A program made the translations under genes and the position numbers. The notes beneath the pieces were generated by a model, which did not search any database, was not told where the DNA came from, and saw only the letters and a program-made list of their open reading frames with translations. This document shows, one piece after another, positions 53,672 to 63,745 of a stretch of 64,000 nucleotides of DNA (the stretch's first letter is position 1; the number at the start of each line of letters is the position of its first letter). The DNA comes from Fidelibacterota bacterium (GTDB lineage Bacteria > Fidelibacterota > UBA8477 > JABMPR01): NCBI GenBank assembly GCA_024278595.1, contig JAJRSW010000099.1, positions 69,573 to 133,572 on the forward strand, in the 5' to 3' direction.

Positions 53672-54465
53672 GAATCGCTCTGTTGATCCAGTATGATGGT
53701 AGCAAGTATTTTGGTTGGCAGATTCAAACTGATCCCAATACCATTCAAGGTTTTCTCCAGCAGGCTCTTGGTAGCGTATTTGATGCCCCCGGTGGGCTGG
53801 TAGGGTCTGGCCGGACTGATAGTGGTGTACACGCTCTGGGACAGGTCGCTCACTTTGATGTAGCAGCAAGCGCCATCCCGGTTAACAATATCTGGATGGC
53901 TTTAAATCGACATCTCCCTGATGACATCCGGGTCACCGCTTCCAGACAGGTCGCTGAAGACTTCCACAGTCGCTTTCAGGCGAATCAACGGGAATATCGA
54001 TACATCATCGGCAGACACCAGCAGGTCTTGCTGAGAGATTTTCAATGGTATGTAAAATTTCCTCTGGATATAAATAAACTGCATCAGGTCTGTCAGCTCA
54101 TCCTGGGTGAACATGATTTAAGTAGTTTTTGCTATGCCGGTACTGAAACTGAGAATATGATCTGCAGCATTGCTCAGGCCAAATGGTCGGAAACAACGGA
54201 TCTGAGTTTGAAATTTGAAGTCAAATCAGATCGTTTTCTGCACCACATGGTGCGCATGTTAGTCGGTAGTATGATCGAGGTCGCCCGGGGTAAGTGGGAT
54301 ATGGACCATTTTTCAGATTTGCTATCACAGCCCAATCGTCAGGCGCATGCTATCACTGCCCCAGCCAAAGGCCTGGCTCTCATGCATGTTCGGTACCCCA
54401 CCGAACGTCAACCTGATTGGTTTGATCCCGCACAGAACCTTGCCTCTACTGTTGCTAAGGGTTAA
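53668..54465 (+). CDS. truA: tRNA pseudouridine(38-40) synthase
   Basis: A 265-residue RNA-modifying enzyme. The GTG at 53668, overlapping the EcfT stop and preceded by GGAGG (53659-53663), gives the family start RIALLIQYDGSKYFGWQ. The catalytic Asp is in SGRTDSGVHALGQVAHF. Also conserved are FHSRFQANQREYRYII and FLHHMVRMLVGSMIEV. Confidence 0.93.
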   Translation: MRIALLIQYDGSKYFGWQIQTDPNTIQGFLQQALGSVFDAPGGLVGSGRTDSGVHALGQVAHFDVAASAIPVNNIWMALNRHLPDDIRVTASRQVAEDFHSRFQANQREYRYIIGRHQQVLLRDFQWYVKFPLDINKLHQVCQLILGEHDLSSFCYAGTETENMICSIAQAKWSETTDLSLKFEVKSDRFLHHMVRMLVGSMIEVARGKWDMDHFSDLLSQPNRQAHAITAPAKGLALMHVRYPTERQPDWFDPAQNLASTVAKG

Positions 54466-54494
54466 TATCAGCTCGTCATGACAAAGCAGGAAAT

Positions 54495-55709
54495 ATGAAA
54501 AAGATCACCACCCTGATTTTCGCCCTGGCCTTATTTCTGGGCATGTTAACCCTTTCGCTAAGAGAGATCAGAAACTGGCAGCTCTCAGACATGGCACCTG
54601 CGTACCCGGTAAAGGAACCTCAGGTATCCCCGGCAGCAGCGCAAATAACTCCGGATGTTGAACCTGAGCGGATATCCCTGGTGGATTCCCGGGAAACTGC
54701 TATAACACGGGGCATTGCCAATGTATCACCAGCAGTTGTCGGCATTTCAGTGACCCAGATCCGCTATTCCCAATCACCGGTGATGGCTGACCCTTTCTGG
54801 CGCTTCATGATGCCAGGGACACCCCGCTGGTTTCAGGAAAAGGTATCCTCACTTGGGTCTGGTTTTATTTATGATGTACAAGGTTTTATCATTACCAATG
54901 CCCATGTAGTGGAGCAGGCAGTCGATATCACCGTTACCTTGGCTGATGGCTCCCAGCATGGCGCTGATCTCATCGGTATCGATAAAAAAACTGATCTGGC
55001 ACTGATCAAGATCAAGGACCAGGGAAAGTACCACGCTGCCCAGCTGGGCAACTCTGACGAGATCATCATGGGGGAGTGGATCATTGCCCTGGGAAACCCC
55101 TTTGGTCTGTTCAGTGAAAGCCGGATGCCAATTGCCACTGCCGGTATAGTCAGCAGCCTGCACATGGATTTTGGTTTCCAGCAATCTGGTAGGGTCTATC
55201 AGGATATGATCCAGACTGATGCATCCATCAATTCAGGAAATAGTGGGGGACCGCTGGTCAATTCTCATGGGCAGGTCATCGGGATCAACACCTTTATCTT
55301 TTCCGGAGAAAACAATAGTGGATCCATTGGGATCGGTTTTGCTCTGCCCATTAATCGAGCCATGGTCATTATTGATGAGCTGCGCAGTAAAGGCTTCGTA
55401 GATCGCAATTATTCTACCGGTATCATGTATCGGGATAATAATGTTCGTAATGCCCGATTATTTGATCTGAGTATCTCAACCGGCGTGATCGTCATCGGTA
55501 TCAAGGATGGGTCACCTGCCCAGCGTGCTGGCATACAGGCCGGGGATCTTATTGTTGGCCTGGAGGGTCAACGTATCCAGACCAACGATGATATATTTGC
55601 CTATTTCATCAGCCATAATTTAAAAAGTGGTGACCAGCTCGTCCTAAATATTTTGCGGGGGGATACACGCCTGGACATGCCCATCATCCTGGGTGAAACC
55701 AAACCTTAG
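54495..55709 (+). CDS. DegP/DegQ/DegS-type serine protease with one PDZ domain
   Basis: A 404-residue periplasmic quality-control protease anchored by an N-terminal helix (about 5-22). Triad His137 (TNAHVV), Asp167 (TDLALI), Ser250 (NSGNSGGPL). One PDZ domain at about 305-400 (VIVIGIKDGSPAQRAGIQAGDLIVGLEGQRI). A single PDZ plus membrane anchor resembles DegS more than DegP. AGGA precedes the ATG. Confidence 0.93.
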   Translation: MKKITTLIFALALFLGMLTLSLREIRNWQLSDMAPAYPVKEPQVSPAAAQITPDVEPERISLVDSRETAITRGIANVSPAVVGISVTQIRYSQSPVMADPFWRFMMPGTPRWFQEKVSSLGSGFIYDVQGFIITNAHVVEQAVDITVTLADGSQHGADLIGIDKKTDLALIKIKDQGKYHAAQLGNSDEIIMGEWIIALGNPFGLFSESRMPIATAGIVSSLHMDFGFQQSGRVYQDMIQTDASINSGNSGGPLVNSHGQVIGINTFIFSGENNSGSIGIGFALPINRAMVIIDELRSKGFVDRNYSTGIMYRDNNVRNARLFDLSISTGVIVIGIKDGSPAQRAGIQAGDLIVGLEGQRIQTNDDIFAYFISHNLKSGDQLVLNILRGDTRLDMPIILGETKP

Positions 55710-56102
55710 ACCCACAAAACCCTTCCACCCCGTTACTGACTGAACTGTTTTTTCTTGAGGATTACCGGGTCTTTGGCAAGCTATTGGGACCAATAATCGC
55801 CTTTTTATGCTGCAACCACACCCAATCACACTATCCCTCACTTCCTAATGTGCTTGCTTCAAATGAGCCTAACAAATGGTATAATAATAACTGGTTTATC
55901 AATTATTTGTCTGGGTTCTCATCTATGCTCATCCGTATGCATCCAGCCTGCCAAGGCCTAGCTGGAAGCGACGCCCAGTGGCTAAAAAGTTTTGTTTTAC
56001 AACAGGTATTATCAAACCCCCCAATAGGAAATGCGTGTTTCAATCTGGAGCACTGCCGCTTATCTTGCCTTGGTTTATGTGAAAGGAATCAAACTGACAT
56101 CT
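55710..56102. other. Intergenic region before psd
   Basis: 393 bp. A TATAAT (55880-55885) with TTGCTT 20 bp upstream is a possible promoter. A T6 run (55748-55753) follows the protease without a clear stem. No gene is supported. Confidence 0.4.
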
Positions 56103-56741
56103 ATGGCTCGAGAAGGTTATCCAAATATCGCGATCATTTTAGGACTGACACTGATCCTAACGACCATTGCATTTTTTATGGGTGGTTCCCTGTATTGGAA
56201 GATCCCTTCCATGATCAGTGGCTTGCTACTCCTCTTTACGCTGTACTTTTTTCGCGATCCAGAACGTGAGATTAAAGTCGATCCCCGGCATATTCTAAGC
56301 CCGGGCGATGGGGTCATTGTCGAGATCAAAGATGTAGAAGATGATTTCGTAGGACAGGCGCAGCAGATCACCATGTTTTTGTCGCCCCTGAATGTGCATA
56401 TTAATCGTGTGCCGGTGAGTGGGAAGATCGCCTTTGTGAGATACAAGTATGGTGCTTTCAAAGCAGCCTTTGCCGAGGATGCCTCTGAGGTGAATGAACA
56501 AAGTGTGGTGGGCATTGAGAACGATCTGGTCAAAGTGAAGTTTGCTCAGGTGGCTGGTGCCTTAGCGCGCCGGATCATTAATTACCTACGTGAAGAAGAT
56601 GAAGTCACACAAGGTGAGCGTTACGGTCTGATCAAGTTTGGAAGTCGTATGGATGTGACCATTCCACGCTCAGCAACAATTCTGGTTGAATTAAAAGAAC
56701 CAGTGCGCGGTGGTCTGACCGTACTGGCTAAATTGGATTAA
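56103..56741 (+). CDS. psd: Phosphatidylserine decarboxylase, short (archaeal-type) form
   Basis: A 212-residue proenzyme making phosphatidylethanolamine. The ATG at 56103 gives the family start MAREGYPNI; the frame is open upstream. HINRVPVSGKI and KFGSRMD, with the self-cleavage Ser181, are conserved. After cleavage the Ser becomes the pyruvoyl cofactor. pssA follows, so both steps are in one operon. Confidence 0.92.
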   Translation: MAREGYPNIAIILGLTLILTTIAFFMGGSLYWKIPSMISGLLLLFTLYFFRDPEREIKVDPRHILSPGDGVIVEIKDVEDDFVGQAQQITMFLSPLNVHINRVPVSGKIAFVRYKYGAFKAAFAEDASEVNEQSVVGIENDLVKVKFAQVAGALARRIINYLREEDEVTQGERYGLIKFGSRMDVTIPRSATILVELKEPVRGGLTVLAKLD

Positions 56742-56743
56742 AG

Positions 56744-57535
56744 ATGCCTGGAAAATCACCCCGTAAGCGGCGCCCTTTAAAAGAAAATCCCCGTCGCCGA
56801 TTTATCCCCAATTCGCTGACGATCTTCAATATGTTTTTGGGTTTTATGTCTATCATCTCCTCAGCAAATGGCAACTATTTTTGGGCCGCCTGGTTTATTG
56901 TTTTTGGCGGTCTGTTTGACGCTTTTGATGGTAAGATCGCCCGGGCTCTTGACAGTACATCTGATTTTGGGATCCAATTCGATTCCCTGGCTGATATTAT
57001 TACCTTTTGCCTGGCACCGGCTGTTTTTGTTTACATGGTATGGGCAGAACCGCTGGGCCAATTAGTAGGTGGGTTTTATGCGTTTATGCCCCTGATGCTG
57101 GGGTCTATCCGTCTGGCTAAATTCAATCTGGAGGCAGAGGGTGATCAAAAAGAAGGTTTTTATGGGGTCCCTACGCCACTTATGGCCATGACCGTGGTTG
57201 GGCTCTATCTCTTCATGAGTCAAATCCATGAGTATCCGGTTTTTCAATGGGCACCAAAATACCCGGGTGGCGATGCGCGCATCGTTTTGCCATTTATAAT
57301 GATCGTGTCCAGTCTCATGCTATCGAAGATCCCGTTTGCAAAATCTCCCAAGATGAGTCTCAAGGGGTCAATGAAGGAAAAATGGGGCATTATCTCAGCA
57401 CTCCTGATGATATTCCTGACCTTTGTCAGCAAGGGCTTCCTACTTTTTCCAATTGCCCTGATGTTGATTGCAACCAGCCTTATTAAATGGACGAAAAGCC
57501 ATCGGGATACAATAGATGACGTTGAGGTGATTTGA
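56744..57535 (+). CDS. pssA: CDP-diacylglycerol-serine O-phosphatidyltransferase
   Basis: A 263-residue membrane enzyme making phosphatidylserine. The CDP-alcohol motif D-G-x2-A-R-x8-G-x3-D-x3-D is exact (Asp62, Gly63, Ala66, Arg67, Gly76, Asp80, Asp84). It starts 2 nt after psd and overlaps the next gene by 4 bp. Confidence 0.95.
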   Translation: MPGKSPRKRRPLKENPRRRFIPNSLTIFNMFLGFMSIISSANGNYFWAAWFIVFGGLFDAFDGKIARALDSTSDFGIQFDSLADIITFCLAPAVFVYMVWAEPLGQLVGGFYAFMPLMLGSIRLAKFNLEAEGDQKEGFYGVPTPLMAMTVVGLYLFMSQIHEYPVFQWAPKYPGGDARIVLPFIMIVSSLMLSKIPFAKSPKMSLKGSMKEKWGIISALLMIFLTFVSKGFLLFPIALMLIATSLIKWTKSHRDTIDDVEVI

Positions 57536-57819
57536 TGGATCCCAAGCGACGAAATATCAAAATTATTGTGCTTATGATCTTTAGCGGGGCCATTATCGGT
57601 ACTGTTTTTGGCGATGTGGCTGCCGCCCTGCTTCCGGAAAGTGTAGTTCGTGACTTTTTTACCCTGGCCTTTGATTCAGCAAAATATGGATTGGCCGAAC
57701 CCTTTGTACTCGATCTGAGGTTTTTTTCCATCACCTTTGGATTTACAATTAAAGTTAACTTCATGGGGGTCGTGGGAATGGGTGTGGCTTACTATCTATT
57801 GCGGTATTATAGAGTATAA
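57532..57819 (+). CDS. DUF4321-family small membrane protein
   Basis: A 95-residue protein with two membrane helices. IFSGAIIGTVFGDVAAALLP and LDLRFFSITFGFTIKVNFMGVVGMGVAYYLL match the DUF4321 pattern. Function unknown; coupled to pssA (ATGA). Confidence 0.7.
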   Translation: MMDPKRRNIKIIVLMIFSGAIIGTVFGDVAAALLPESVVRDFFTLAFDSAKYGLAEPFVLDLRFFSITFGFTIKVNFMGVVGMGVAYYLLRYYRV

Positions 57820-57931
57820 TTTGGGCATTATGAAAATAGAAAATGGAAAAACGCAATTCTGGATGAGTTTGAAGATGGGTTAAATATGTTCTGTTTTCGA
57901 ATGTTTATATAAAAAATATGAGGAGTTTATA

Positions 57932-58153
57932 ATGGGATTACCTGGTGGCTGGGAATGGCTAATAATCATTCTGTTTATACTGATCTTTTTTGGTGCGAAA
58001 CGACTACCGGAAATGGCAAAAGGTCTGGGGAAAGGTATCCGCGAGTTTAAAGGTGCCTTGAGCGGTATTACCGATGAGATTGAGAAGGCAGGAAAAACAC
58101 CTGCTGAACCAAAGTCTGAGACCAAACCAGAGGAAAATAACCAGGATCAATGA
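57932..58153 (+). CDS. tatA: Twin-arginine translocase TatA/TatE-type subunit
   Basis: A 73-residue protein: one helix (GGWEWLIIILFILIFFGAKRLPEM), amphipathic helix (AKGLGKGIREFKGAL) and a charged tail. AGGAG (57919-57923) is 8 nt before the ATG. TatC is not in the window. Confidence 0.9.
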   Translation: MGLPGGWEWLIIILFILIFFGAKRLPEMAKGLGKGIREFKGALSGITDEIEKAGKTPAEPKSETKPEENNQDQ

Positions 58154-58423
58154 TCGACGTTTAGGCAACTGACGTCTCCTGTAATAGTATTCACGACATA
58201 ATAGAGCTGGGGCTCGGTTAATCGATGGGTTCCCTGATACACAGGTCAGATGATGTGATCCATGGATCTGAATATGTGAAAAATACATCGATATACTGCC
58301 GAACTTATCTACCAGGGTACCAATCAGGATCAAATTTGAAACAATGGATCGTTTTGTGACTATAACAGACGATTTGAGACGTGAGTAACCGCTGGATTTT
58401 GATTATTAAAGGGTTTAAATAAA

Positions 58424-59416
58424 GTGACTATCGGTTTTCAATATCCTGGATTAATATGGATGTTCGTTCTCATTCCGATTCTGCTAACCGTCTATTTATT
58501 CTGGAGCCGACAACGGTTCGGGACCTTACGTTTTTCCTCGTTTCAATTATTTGAGGGAATCTCATCAAACTCGGGAATGTGGCGCAAACACCTGCTCTTT
58601 GGATTGCGATTGCTGGCCCTGAGTGCCATAATTCTAGCCCTCATGCGACCCCAGGAACGCAACGCCTTGCAAGAGCTGAATGCAGAAGGCATTGATATCA
58701 TGTTGGTGATTGATATTTCCGGATCCATGCGTGCCATGGACTTTAAACCCAATCGACTTGAAGCAGTAAAACGCGTGGCACAGACCTTTGTGACCCAACG
58801 CAAAAATGACCGGATCGGCCTAAATGTCTTCGCCCGGGAAAGCTTTATGCAATGTCCACTCACCACGGACCTCAATCGTCTCAATGAATTTATTGCCAGT
58901 ATCGAGATCGTGAATGAGAAATTTGACGGGACTGCCATCGGGATGGCCCTGGCTGGTGCTGTGAATCGTTTGCGTGATTCTGATGCCAGGAGTAAGGTCA
59001 TTGTGCTCCTTTCTGATGGCCGCAATAATGCCGGTGAATTGGATCCTATCACCAGCTCCGAACTGGCGCGTGATTTTGGGATTCGCATCTACACCATCGG
59101 TGCTGGTAAACGAGGAAGTGCCGCGCTACCGGTGCAGACCGTCATTGGCGTTCGAACGGTTCAGGTCCAGGTGGATGTTGATGAAGAAACGCTTTCCCGC
59201 ATCGCAGACATTACCGGTGGGAAATATTTCCGGGCGACTGATGAAAAAAGCCTGGCAGTGGTCTATCAGGAGATCTCCGAGATGGAGACCACCGAATATA
59301 GTGTTCGTGAATATGTGCAACACGCCGAGCTATTTTACTATCCGCTGCTGTTTGCCCTGGGTCTGCTGGTCTTGGAGTATGTGCTCGAACGCAGTATTTT
59401 CAGGAGATTCCCCTAA
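58424..59416 (+). CDS. batA: BatA-like von Willebrand A domain protein
   Basis: A 330-residue membrane protein, GTG start. Two N-terminal helices (LIWMFVLIPILLTVYLF; LLFGLRLLALSAIILALM), a VWA domain with the metal site DISGSM (DxSxS), and a C-terminal helix. First gene of the Bat aerotolerance operon; overlaps batB by one base. Confidence 0.88.
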   Translation: MTIGFQYPGLIWMFVLIPILLTVYLFWSRQRFGTLRFSSFQLFEGISSNSGMWRKHLLFGLRLLALSAIILALMRPQERNALQELNAEGIDIMLVIDISGSMRAMDFKPNRLEAVKRVAQTFVTQRKNDRIGLNVFARESFMQCPLTTDLNRLNEFIASIEIVNEKFDGTAIGMALAGAVNRLRDSDARSKVIVLLSDGRNNAGELDPITSSELARDFGIRIYTIGAGKRGSAALPVQTVIGVRTVQVQVDVDEETLSRIADITGGKYFRATDEKSLAVVYQEISEMETTEYSVREYVQHAELFYYPLLFALGLLVLEYVLERSIFRRFP

Positions 59417-60462
59417 TGATCCGCTTTGAAGCATTCCCGGAGGTGCTGCAATGGATATTGTGGCTGATAATTCCGGTCCTGATGGGGATCGGGTTGTGGG
59501 CCGGTGCGATCAAAAAGAGGACCCTGATCCGAGCCGGTGATCCTGAACTCATCGAACAACTTTCGCACAGCGTGAGTAAACAGAAACGTCGCCTAAAGGA
59601 TCTGCTCAGGTTTTCCGCTATCAGCCTTATTTTATTTGCTGTGTGGGGACCTAAATTTTCGGATGAATTGACTGAAATTCACCGGGAAGGGGTTGATATC
59701 GTCATTCTTCTGGATGTTTCTAATTCTATGCGTGCCCAGGACATCAAACCGGATCGATTGGAAAAAGCCCGTTTCGAGTTGCGAAAATTGATCAAGGAAT
59801 TGAGAGGGGATCGCATTGCATTGGTAGTGTTTGCCGGTCAGGCACACTTACAGACACCCCTGACCCTGGATTATTCTGCTTTTGAGATGTTTCTTGATAT
59901 ATCAGATGAAACTCTCATCGGTGTCCAAGGCACTTCTTTTGAAAATGCCCTTGAGGTGGGATTGAGTGCCTTTGATCAGGAGGATACACAGCACCGGGCC
60001 ATGATCCTTATCTCTGATGGTGAAGACCATGAGGGTCAACTTGATGAAGTCCTTGAACGCGCCAAGGCTGAAAATGTGATCATCCACACCGCTGGTATTG
60101 GTTCTTTCTCGGGTACGCCGATCCCCATATTTGATGATCAAAGAAAATTGACGGGCTACCGCAAGACCCGGACAGGTGAGGTTGTGACCACTCGCTTGTA
60201 TACTGAAACACTTCAAACCATCAGTGTTGAAACTGGGGGTCGCTTTGTGCACTTAAACACCGCTTCAGCTAGCCTTGACGAAATCTACAATGATATTCTG
60301 GGGATGGAGCAAAAAGAATTCAGCCGTCATGAATTTACTAATTTTAAAGAACAGTATCATTGGTTTGTATTCTTGGCACTGTTGTTTCTGGTGCTGGAAC
60401 TTCTGATCACTGATCTCCATGGGACAGATCGAAATTGGCAGGGAGATTATATTCGTGATTAG
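59416..60462 (+). CDS. batB: BatB-like von Willebrand A domain protein
   Basis: A 348-residue membrane VWA protein with metal site DVSNSM and helices at both ends, paralogous to BatA. Together they probably form an inner-membrane metal-dependent adhesion pair of the Bat system. TAATG overlap with batA. Confidence 0.88.
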   Translation: MIRFEAFPEVLQWILWLIIPVLMGIGLWAGAIKKRTLIRAGDPELIEQLSHSVSKQKRRLKDLLRFSAISLILFAVWGPKFSDELTEIHREGVDIVILLDVSNSMRAQDIKPDRLEKARFELRKLIKELRGDRIALVVFAGQAHLQTPLTLDYSAFEMFLDISDETLIGVQGTSFENALEVGLSAFDQEDTQHRAMILISDGEDHEGQLDEVLERAKAENVIIHTAGIGSFSGTPIPIFDDQRKLTGYRKTRTGEVVTTRLYTETLQTISVETGGRFVHLNTASASLDEIYNDILGMEQKEFSRHEFTNFKEQYHWFVFLALLFLVLELLITDLHGTDRNWQGDYIRD

Positions 60463-61228
60463 CCGGCCATTTATAACGACAAAGCTGCCCGGCGTTTTGA
60501 TTTTGATTCTGGCTGTTTCAACAAGTTCCCTGTTCGCCCAATCCGATGCAAACCGTGCTTTTGAAGCTGAACAGTATAAAGCTGCCATCGAAGCCTGGGA
60601 TAAACAACTACAAGAGCATCCTGAGTTAAAAGGCATTCATTACAACCAGGGCAATGCCCAGTTTAAGTTGGGTGAACTGGATGATGCCATCAGTGCTTAC
60701 GAACAGGCGCTCAGTGTGCAAGATCGAGATGCACTGGCTGATATATATTATAATCTTGGTAACTCCTGGTTGCATAAACAGGAAGTTGATAAGGCTCGCG
60801 AATCTTTCAAGCAAGCCCTTCGATTACGGCCAGGTGATGCCGATGCAAAAACAAACCTTGAATTGTTAAATAACATGCCGCCACCTCCACCACAGCAACA
60901 GCAATCTGACCAGGATCAAGATGACCAGGATCAGCAGGAGAGCGAGGAACAACAACAAGATCAGAATTCCCAATCTGAGGAGCAAGATCAAGAACAGGAC
61001 CAGGAGCAGGAACAGCAATCTGAAGATGAACAGCAGGAATCTGAGGATCAGCAAGAACAGGGAGAGCAAAAAGAGCAGAATTCTGCCGAGGATGAAACGG
61101 CTGTTGATCAGGAACAGCTTATGGACGCTCAACAATTATTAGATGCGCTCAAGGATCGTGAAACTGAAAATATGCGCGAACAGATCAGATTAAAGACATC
61201 AGGACAGGACAATGAGAAGGATTGGTAG
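60455..61228 (+). CDS. batC: BatC-like TPR protein with Q/D/E-rich tail
   Basis: A 257-residue exported protein. I prefer the GTG at 60455 (GGGAG 10 nt upstream). Three TPR-type repeats (about 25-140) are followed by PPPPPQQQQ and a ~90-residue Gln/Asp/Glu/Ser low-complexity tail. It overlaps both neighbours. Confidence 0.85.
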   Translation: MISRPFITTKLPGVLILILAVSTSSLFAQSDANRAFEAEQYKAAIEAWDKQLQEHPELKGIHYNQGNAQFKLGELDDAISAYEQALSVQDRDALADIYYNLGNSWLHKQEVDKARESFKQALRLRPGDADAKTNLELLNNMPPPPPQQQQSDQDQDDQDQQESEEQQQDQNSQSEEQDQEQDQEQEQQSEDEQQESEDQQEQGEQKEQNSAEDETAVDQEQLMDAQQLLDALKDRETENMREQIRLKTSGQDNEKDW

Positions 61229-62990
61229 GATGCAGCATTTAGCCAAATTCTTCATATTGGTGTCCATGGTAATGGTCAGTCGTAGCATGGCTGCGCCTGT
61301 GGTGAAGGCCAGTATCGATGCCAAGCAGGTGCTGGTACAGGAATCTTTCACCTTAACCATCCAGGTTGAAGGCAGTGAAGACATGCCACGGATCCACTTA
61401 CCAGATTTCCCGCAACTGGCGCTACTGTCAGGACCTATGCAATCCTCAAACTACAGTGTGATAAATGGTAAGGTAAGCAGCAAAAAGTCACTGAGTTATA
61501 CCTTTGTAGCCCTGGAACCAGGACGTATCACTATTCCCGCTCTGGCAGTCTTTTTGGGGAACAAAACCTATCGTACCCAGGCCCTATCACTGGAGATTCT
61601 GGCTGCGCGGTCATCCAGGTCCAAACGGGGCAACTCTGGCCAGAGTGTGTATGTTCAAGCTATCCCATCAAAATCCAGCGTCTATCTCGGTGAACCAGTG
61701 AGTGTTCGGTACAAACTATTTACCAAGGTGGGTGTTTACAATTATCAGGTGGATAAACTCCCCAACGCAGTCGGTTTTTGGGCTGAAGAGATACCCCAGG
61801 CCTCTCAACCCAGGTTGGTATCTGAAATAATTGCTGGGGTTCGCTACAATACTGCCGTTCTCAAGACGGTAATTTATTATCCCACCCGGTCAGGCACACT
61901 TGAGATCGATCCGCTGAAGACCGAGCTGGAGATAGAGGTGAAATCGAATCAGCGCAGCCGCCGTATGTTCAATGACCCCTTCTTCAATAACAGTCGGAAG
62001 GCTACCAAGAATTTTTTATCCAATCCGATCAAGATCACGGTAAAAGAGCTACCAGATCCAAGACCGGCAAACTTCAGTGGGGCGGTTGGCAAGTTCCAGA
62101 TCAAAGCGGAATTAGACACGAATGCCGTGTTTGCCAATGATGCTGTAGGTCTGAGTATCACCCTGAAGGGCTCAGGAAATTTTAATTCTCTGCGGCTCCC
62201 TGAACCTGACCTCCCGGATGGCGTAGATATTTTTAAACCGGAGCGCACCGAATCCATCAAAATTCGGAATATGAAGCATAGTGGTCAGAAACGCTCGACC
62301 TATCTGCTGGTGCCACGAGAACCAGGCCAACTGGTCATTGACCCGGTTGAATTTACCTACTTTGACCTTAGTGCCCGCAAGTACATTACCAGGAGCAGTG
62401 GAGAGATCAAATTGACCGTTTATGATGCCGAAGGAACTCAACCCGTTGTCACATCTGGTTACAGCCGTGAGGAGGTGGAACTGATGCAGGATGATATTCG
62501 CTATATCAAGGCTGCTGACAACCGGTTTACCCAGGTTGAAGCTTCACCTTTCACCCCGGGTTACTGGGGAGCCCACGTCCTGGGTATCCTTGCTATTTTA
62601 GGCGTCTTCGGATATGAACATCGAACCCACCAGTTACAAAGCAACACCAGTTTACGACGGAGTGTAAAAGCCATGGCTCAAGCCCGCAAAAGGCTCAGAA
62701 ATGCCCAAAAACTGGCTGAAGATTCTGAAGAATTACGCGCTCTGCTACATCAGACCATTGTGGGTTTCATTGCTGCCCGTCTGAACACTGCTGAGAATGC
62801 AATGGATACCATTGGTTTTACTGAATTACTCAGGGACAAACAAATTTCTGAAAATATCATTCTTGAGACTGAGGCTTTTTTAGAAGGACTGACCATGGAT
62901 CGGTTTGCACCGGGTGCCGTCCAGAGATCTGCCAAAGAATGGATCACAGCCACTCAAAAGCTATTACAGGATCTGGGAAAGGTATTATGA
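61212..62990 (+). CDS. batD: BatD-like oxygen-tolerance protein
   Basis: A 592-residue protein with signal peptide, several Ig-like beta domains (VVKASIDAKQVLVQESFTLTIQV; SSVYLGEPVSVRYKL), and a C-terminal helix plus cytoplasmic helical tail (GYWGAHVLGILAILGVF). An ATG at 61230 after GAAGGA is also possible. Role in the Bat system is inferred from family and order. Confidence 0.88.
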   Translation: MRRIGRMQHLAKFFILVSMVMVSRSMAAPVVKASIDAKQVLVQESFTLTIQVEGSEDMPRIHLPDFPQLALLSGPMQSSNYSVINGKVSSKKSLSYTFVALEPGRITIPALAVFLGNKTYRTQALSLEILAARSSRSKRGNSGQSVYVQAIPSKSSVYLGEPVSVRYKLFTKVGVYNYQVDKLPNAVGFWAEEIPQASQPRLVSEIIAGVRYNTAVLKTVIYYPTRSGTLEIDPLKTELEIEVKSNQRSRRMFNDPFFNNSRKATKNFLSNPIKITVKELPDPRPANFSGAVGKFQIKAELDTNAVFANDAVGLSITLKGSGNFNSLRLPEPDLPDGVDIFKPERTESIKIRNMKHSGQKRSTYLLVPREPGQLVIDPVEFTYFDLSARKYITRSSGEIKLTVYDAEGTQPVVTSGYSREEVELMQDDIRYIKAADNRFTQVEASPFTPGYWGAHVLGILAILGVFGYEHRTHQLQSNTSLRRSVKAMAQARKRLRNAQKLAEDSEELRALLHQTIVGFIAARLNTAENAMDTIGFTELLRDKQISENIILETEAFLEGLTMDRFAPGAVQRSAKEWITATQKLLQDLGKVL

Positions 62991-63745
62991 AGCACTGCCG
63001 ATTGACCACTCTATTCCTGCTGGTATTTGTCATCAGTTCTGGATATGGCGTAGATTTCGAAGGGCTCCTGATCTCAGGAAATGAATATTATGAACAAGGT
63101 GAGTTTAGCAGAGCCATCCAGGAATATGAAAAGATCCTGAAGGCACAGGGCACCTCAGCCGTACTCCATTACAATCTGGGGAATGCCTATTTTAATCAAA
63201 AGAACTATGGTCAAGCCATCCTCAACTTTGAAAAAGCCCGGATCCTGCAACCCAGAGATGCCGATATCCGGCATAATCTGAAGTTCAGTAAACTATTTCT
63301 TAAAGATCGTTTTGATCTTCCAGAACCCATGCCGCTGGTGGCCTGGTACAATGACCTACGTCAGAGCCTGTCCCTGGCTGAGCTAAAGTTATGGGAATCC
63401 TTCTGGTTTGCTCTCCTGGTCCTTGGCACAATATTGTATCGACTGCTAAGGGCTAGCAGGGGTGGCAGGGCGATCCTTTTGGCGACTTATGTTGTGGCAG
63501 CCCTGTTTGTACTCACCTCCGGTTGGCTGTGGGATCGTGCAGCGGAACTGGGTGAAAAACATGCCATCCTGCTGGTAAAAGAGGCTGGTGTTGCCAGTGC
63601 GCCGTTGGCCAGCTCCAGTATTTTATTTGTCATCCATGAGGGCACTTCTGCTGAAATTTTAAGTGCCACAGACAGCTGGTATGAAATTAGATTGGTAGAT
63701 GGAAAAACGGGATGGATCCTACATGAAGCTGTTGGTGTGTATTAG
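62987..63745 (+). CDS. batE: BatE-like TPR and SH3 protein
   Basis: A 252-residue protein starting at 62987 (ATGA with batD). Signal peptide, TPR repeats (about 25-110), two membrane helices (about 140-185) and a C-terminal SH3-like domain (LFVIHEGTSAEILSATDSWYEIRLVDGKTGWI). Confidence 0.88.
   Translation: MKHCRLTTLFLLVFVISSGYGVDFEGLLISGNEYYEQGEFSRAIQEYEKILKAQGTSAVLHYNLGNAYFNQKNYGQAILNFEKARILQPRDADIRHNLKFSKLFLKDRFDLPEPMPLVAWYNDLRQSLSLAELKLWESFWFALLVLGTILYRLLRASRGGRAILLATYVVAALFVLTSGWLWDRAAELGEKHAILLVKEAGVASAPLASSSILFVIHEGTSAEILSATDSWYEIRLVDGKTGWILHEAVGVY

Noticed and set aside
55784..56269. A 161-residue frame overlapping the psd start
   Set aside because: It lies out of frame over psd, has no family resemblance and no ribosome site.
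60866..61135. A minus-strand leucine-rich frame opposite batC
   Set aside because: It is the complement of the Gln/Asp/Glu-rich tail, so the hydrophobic look is an artefact.
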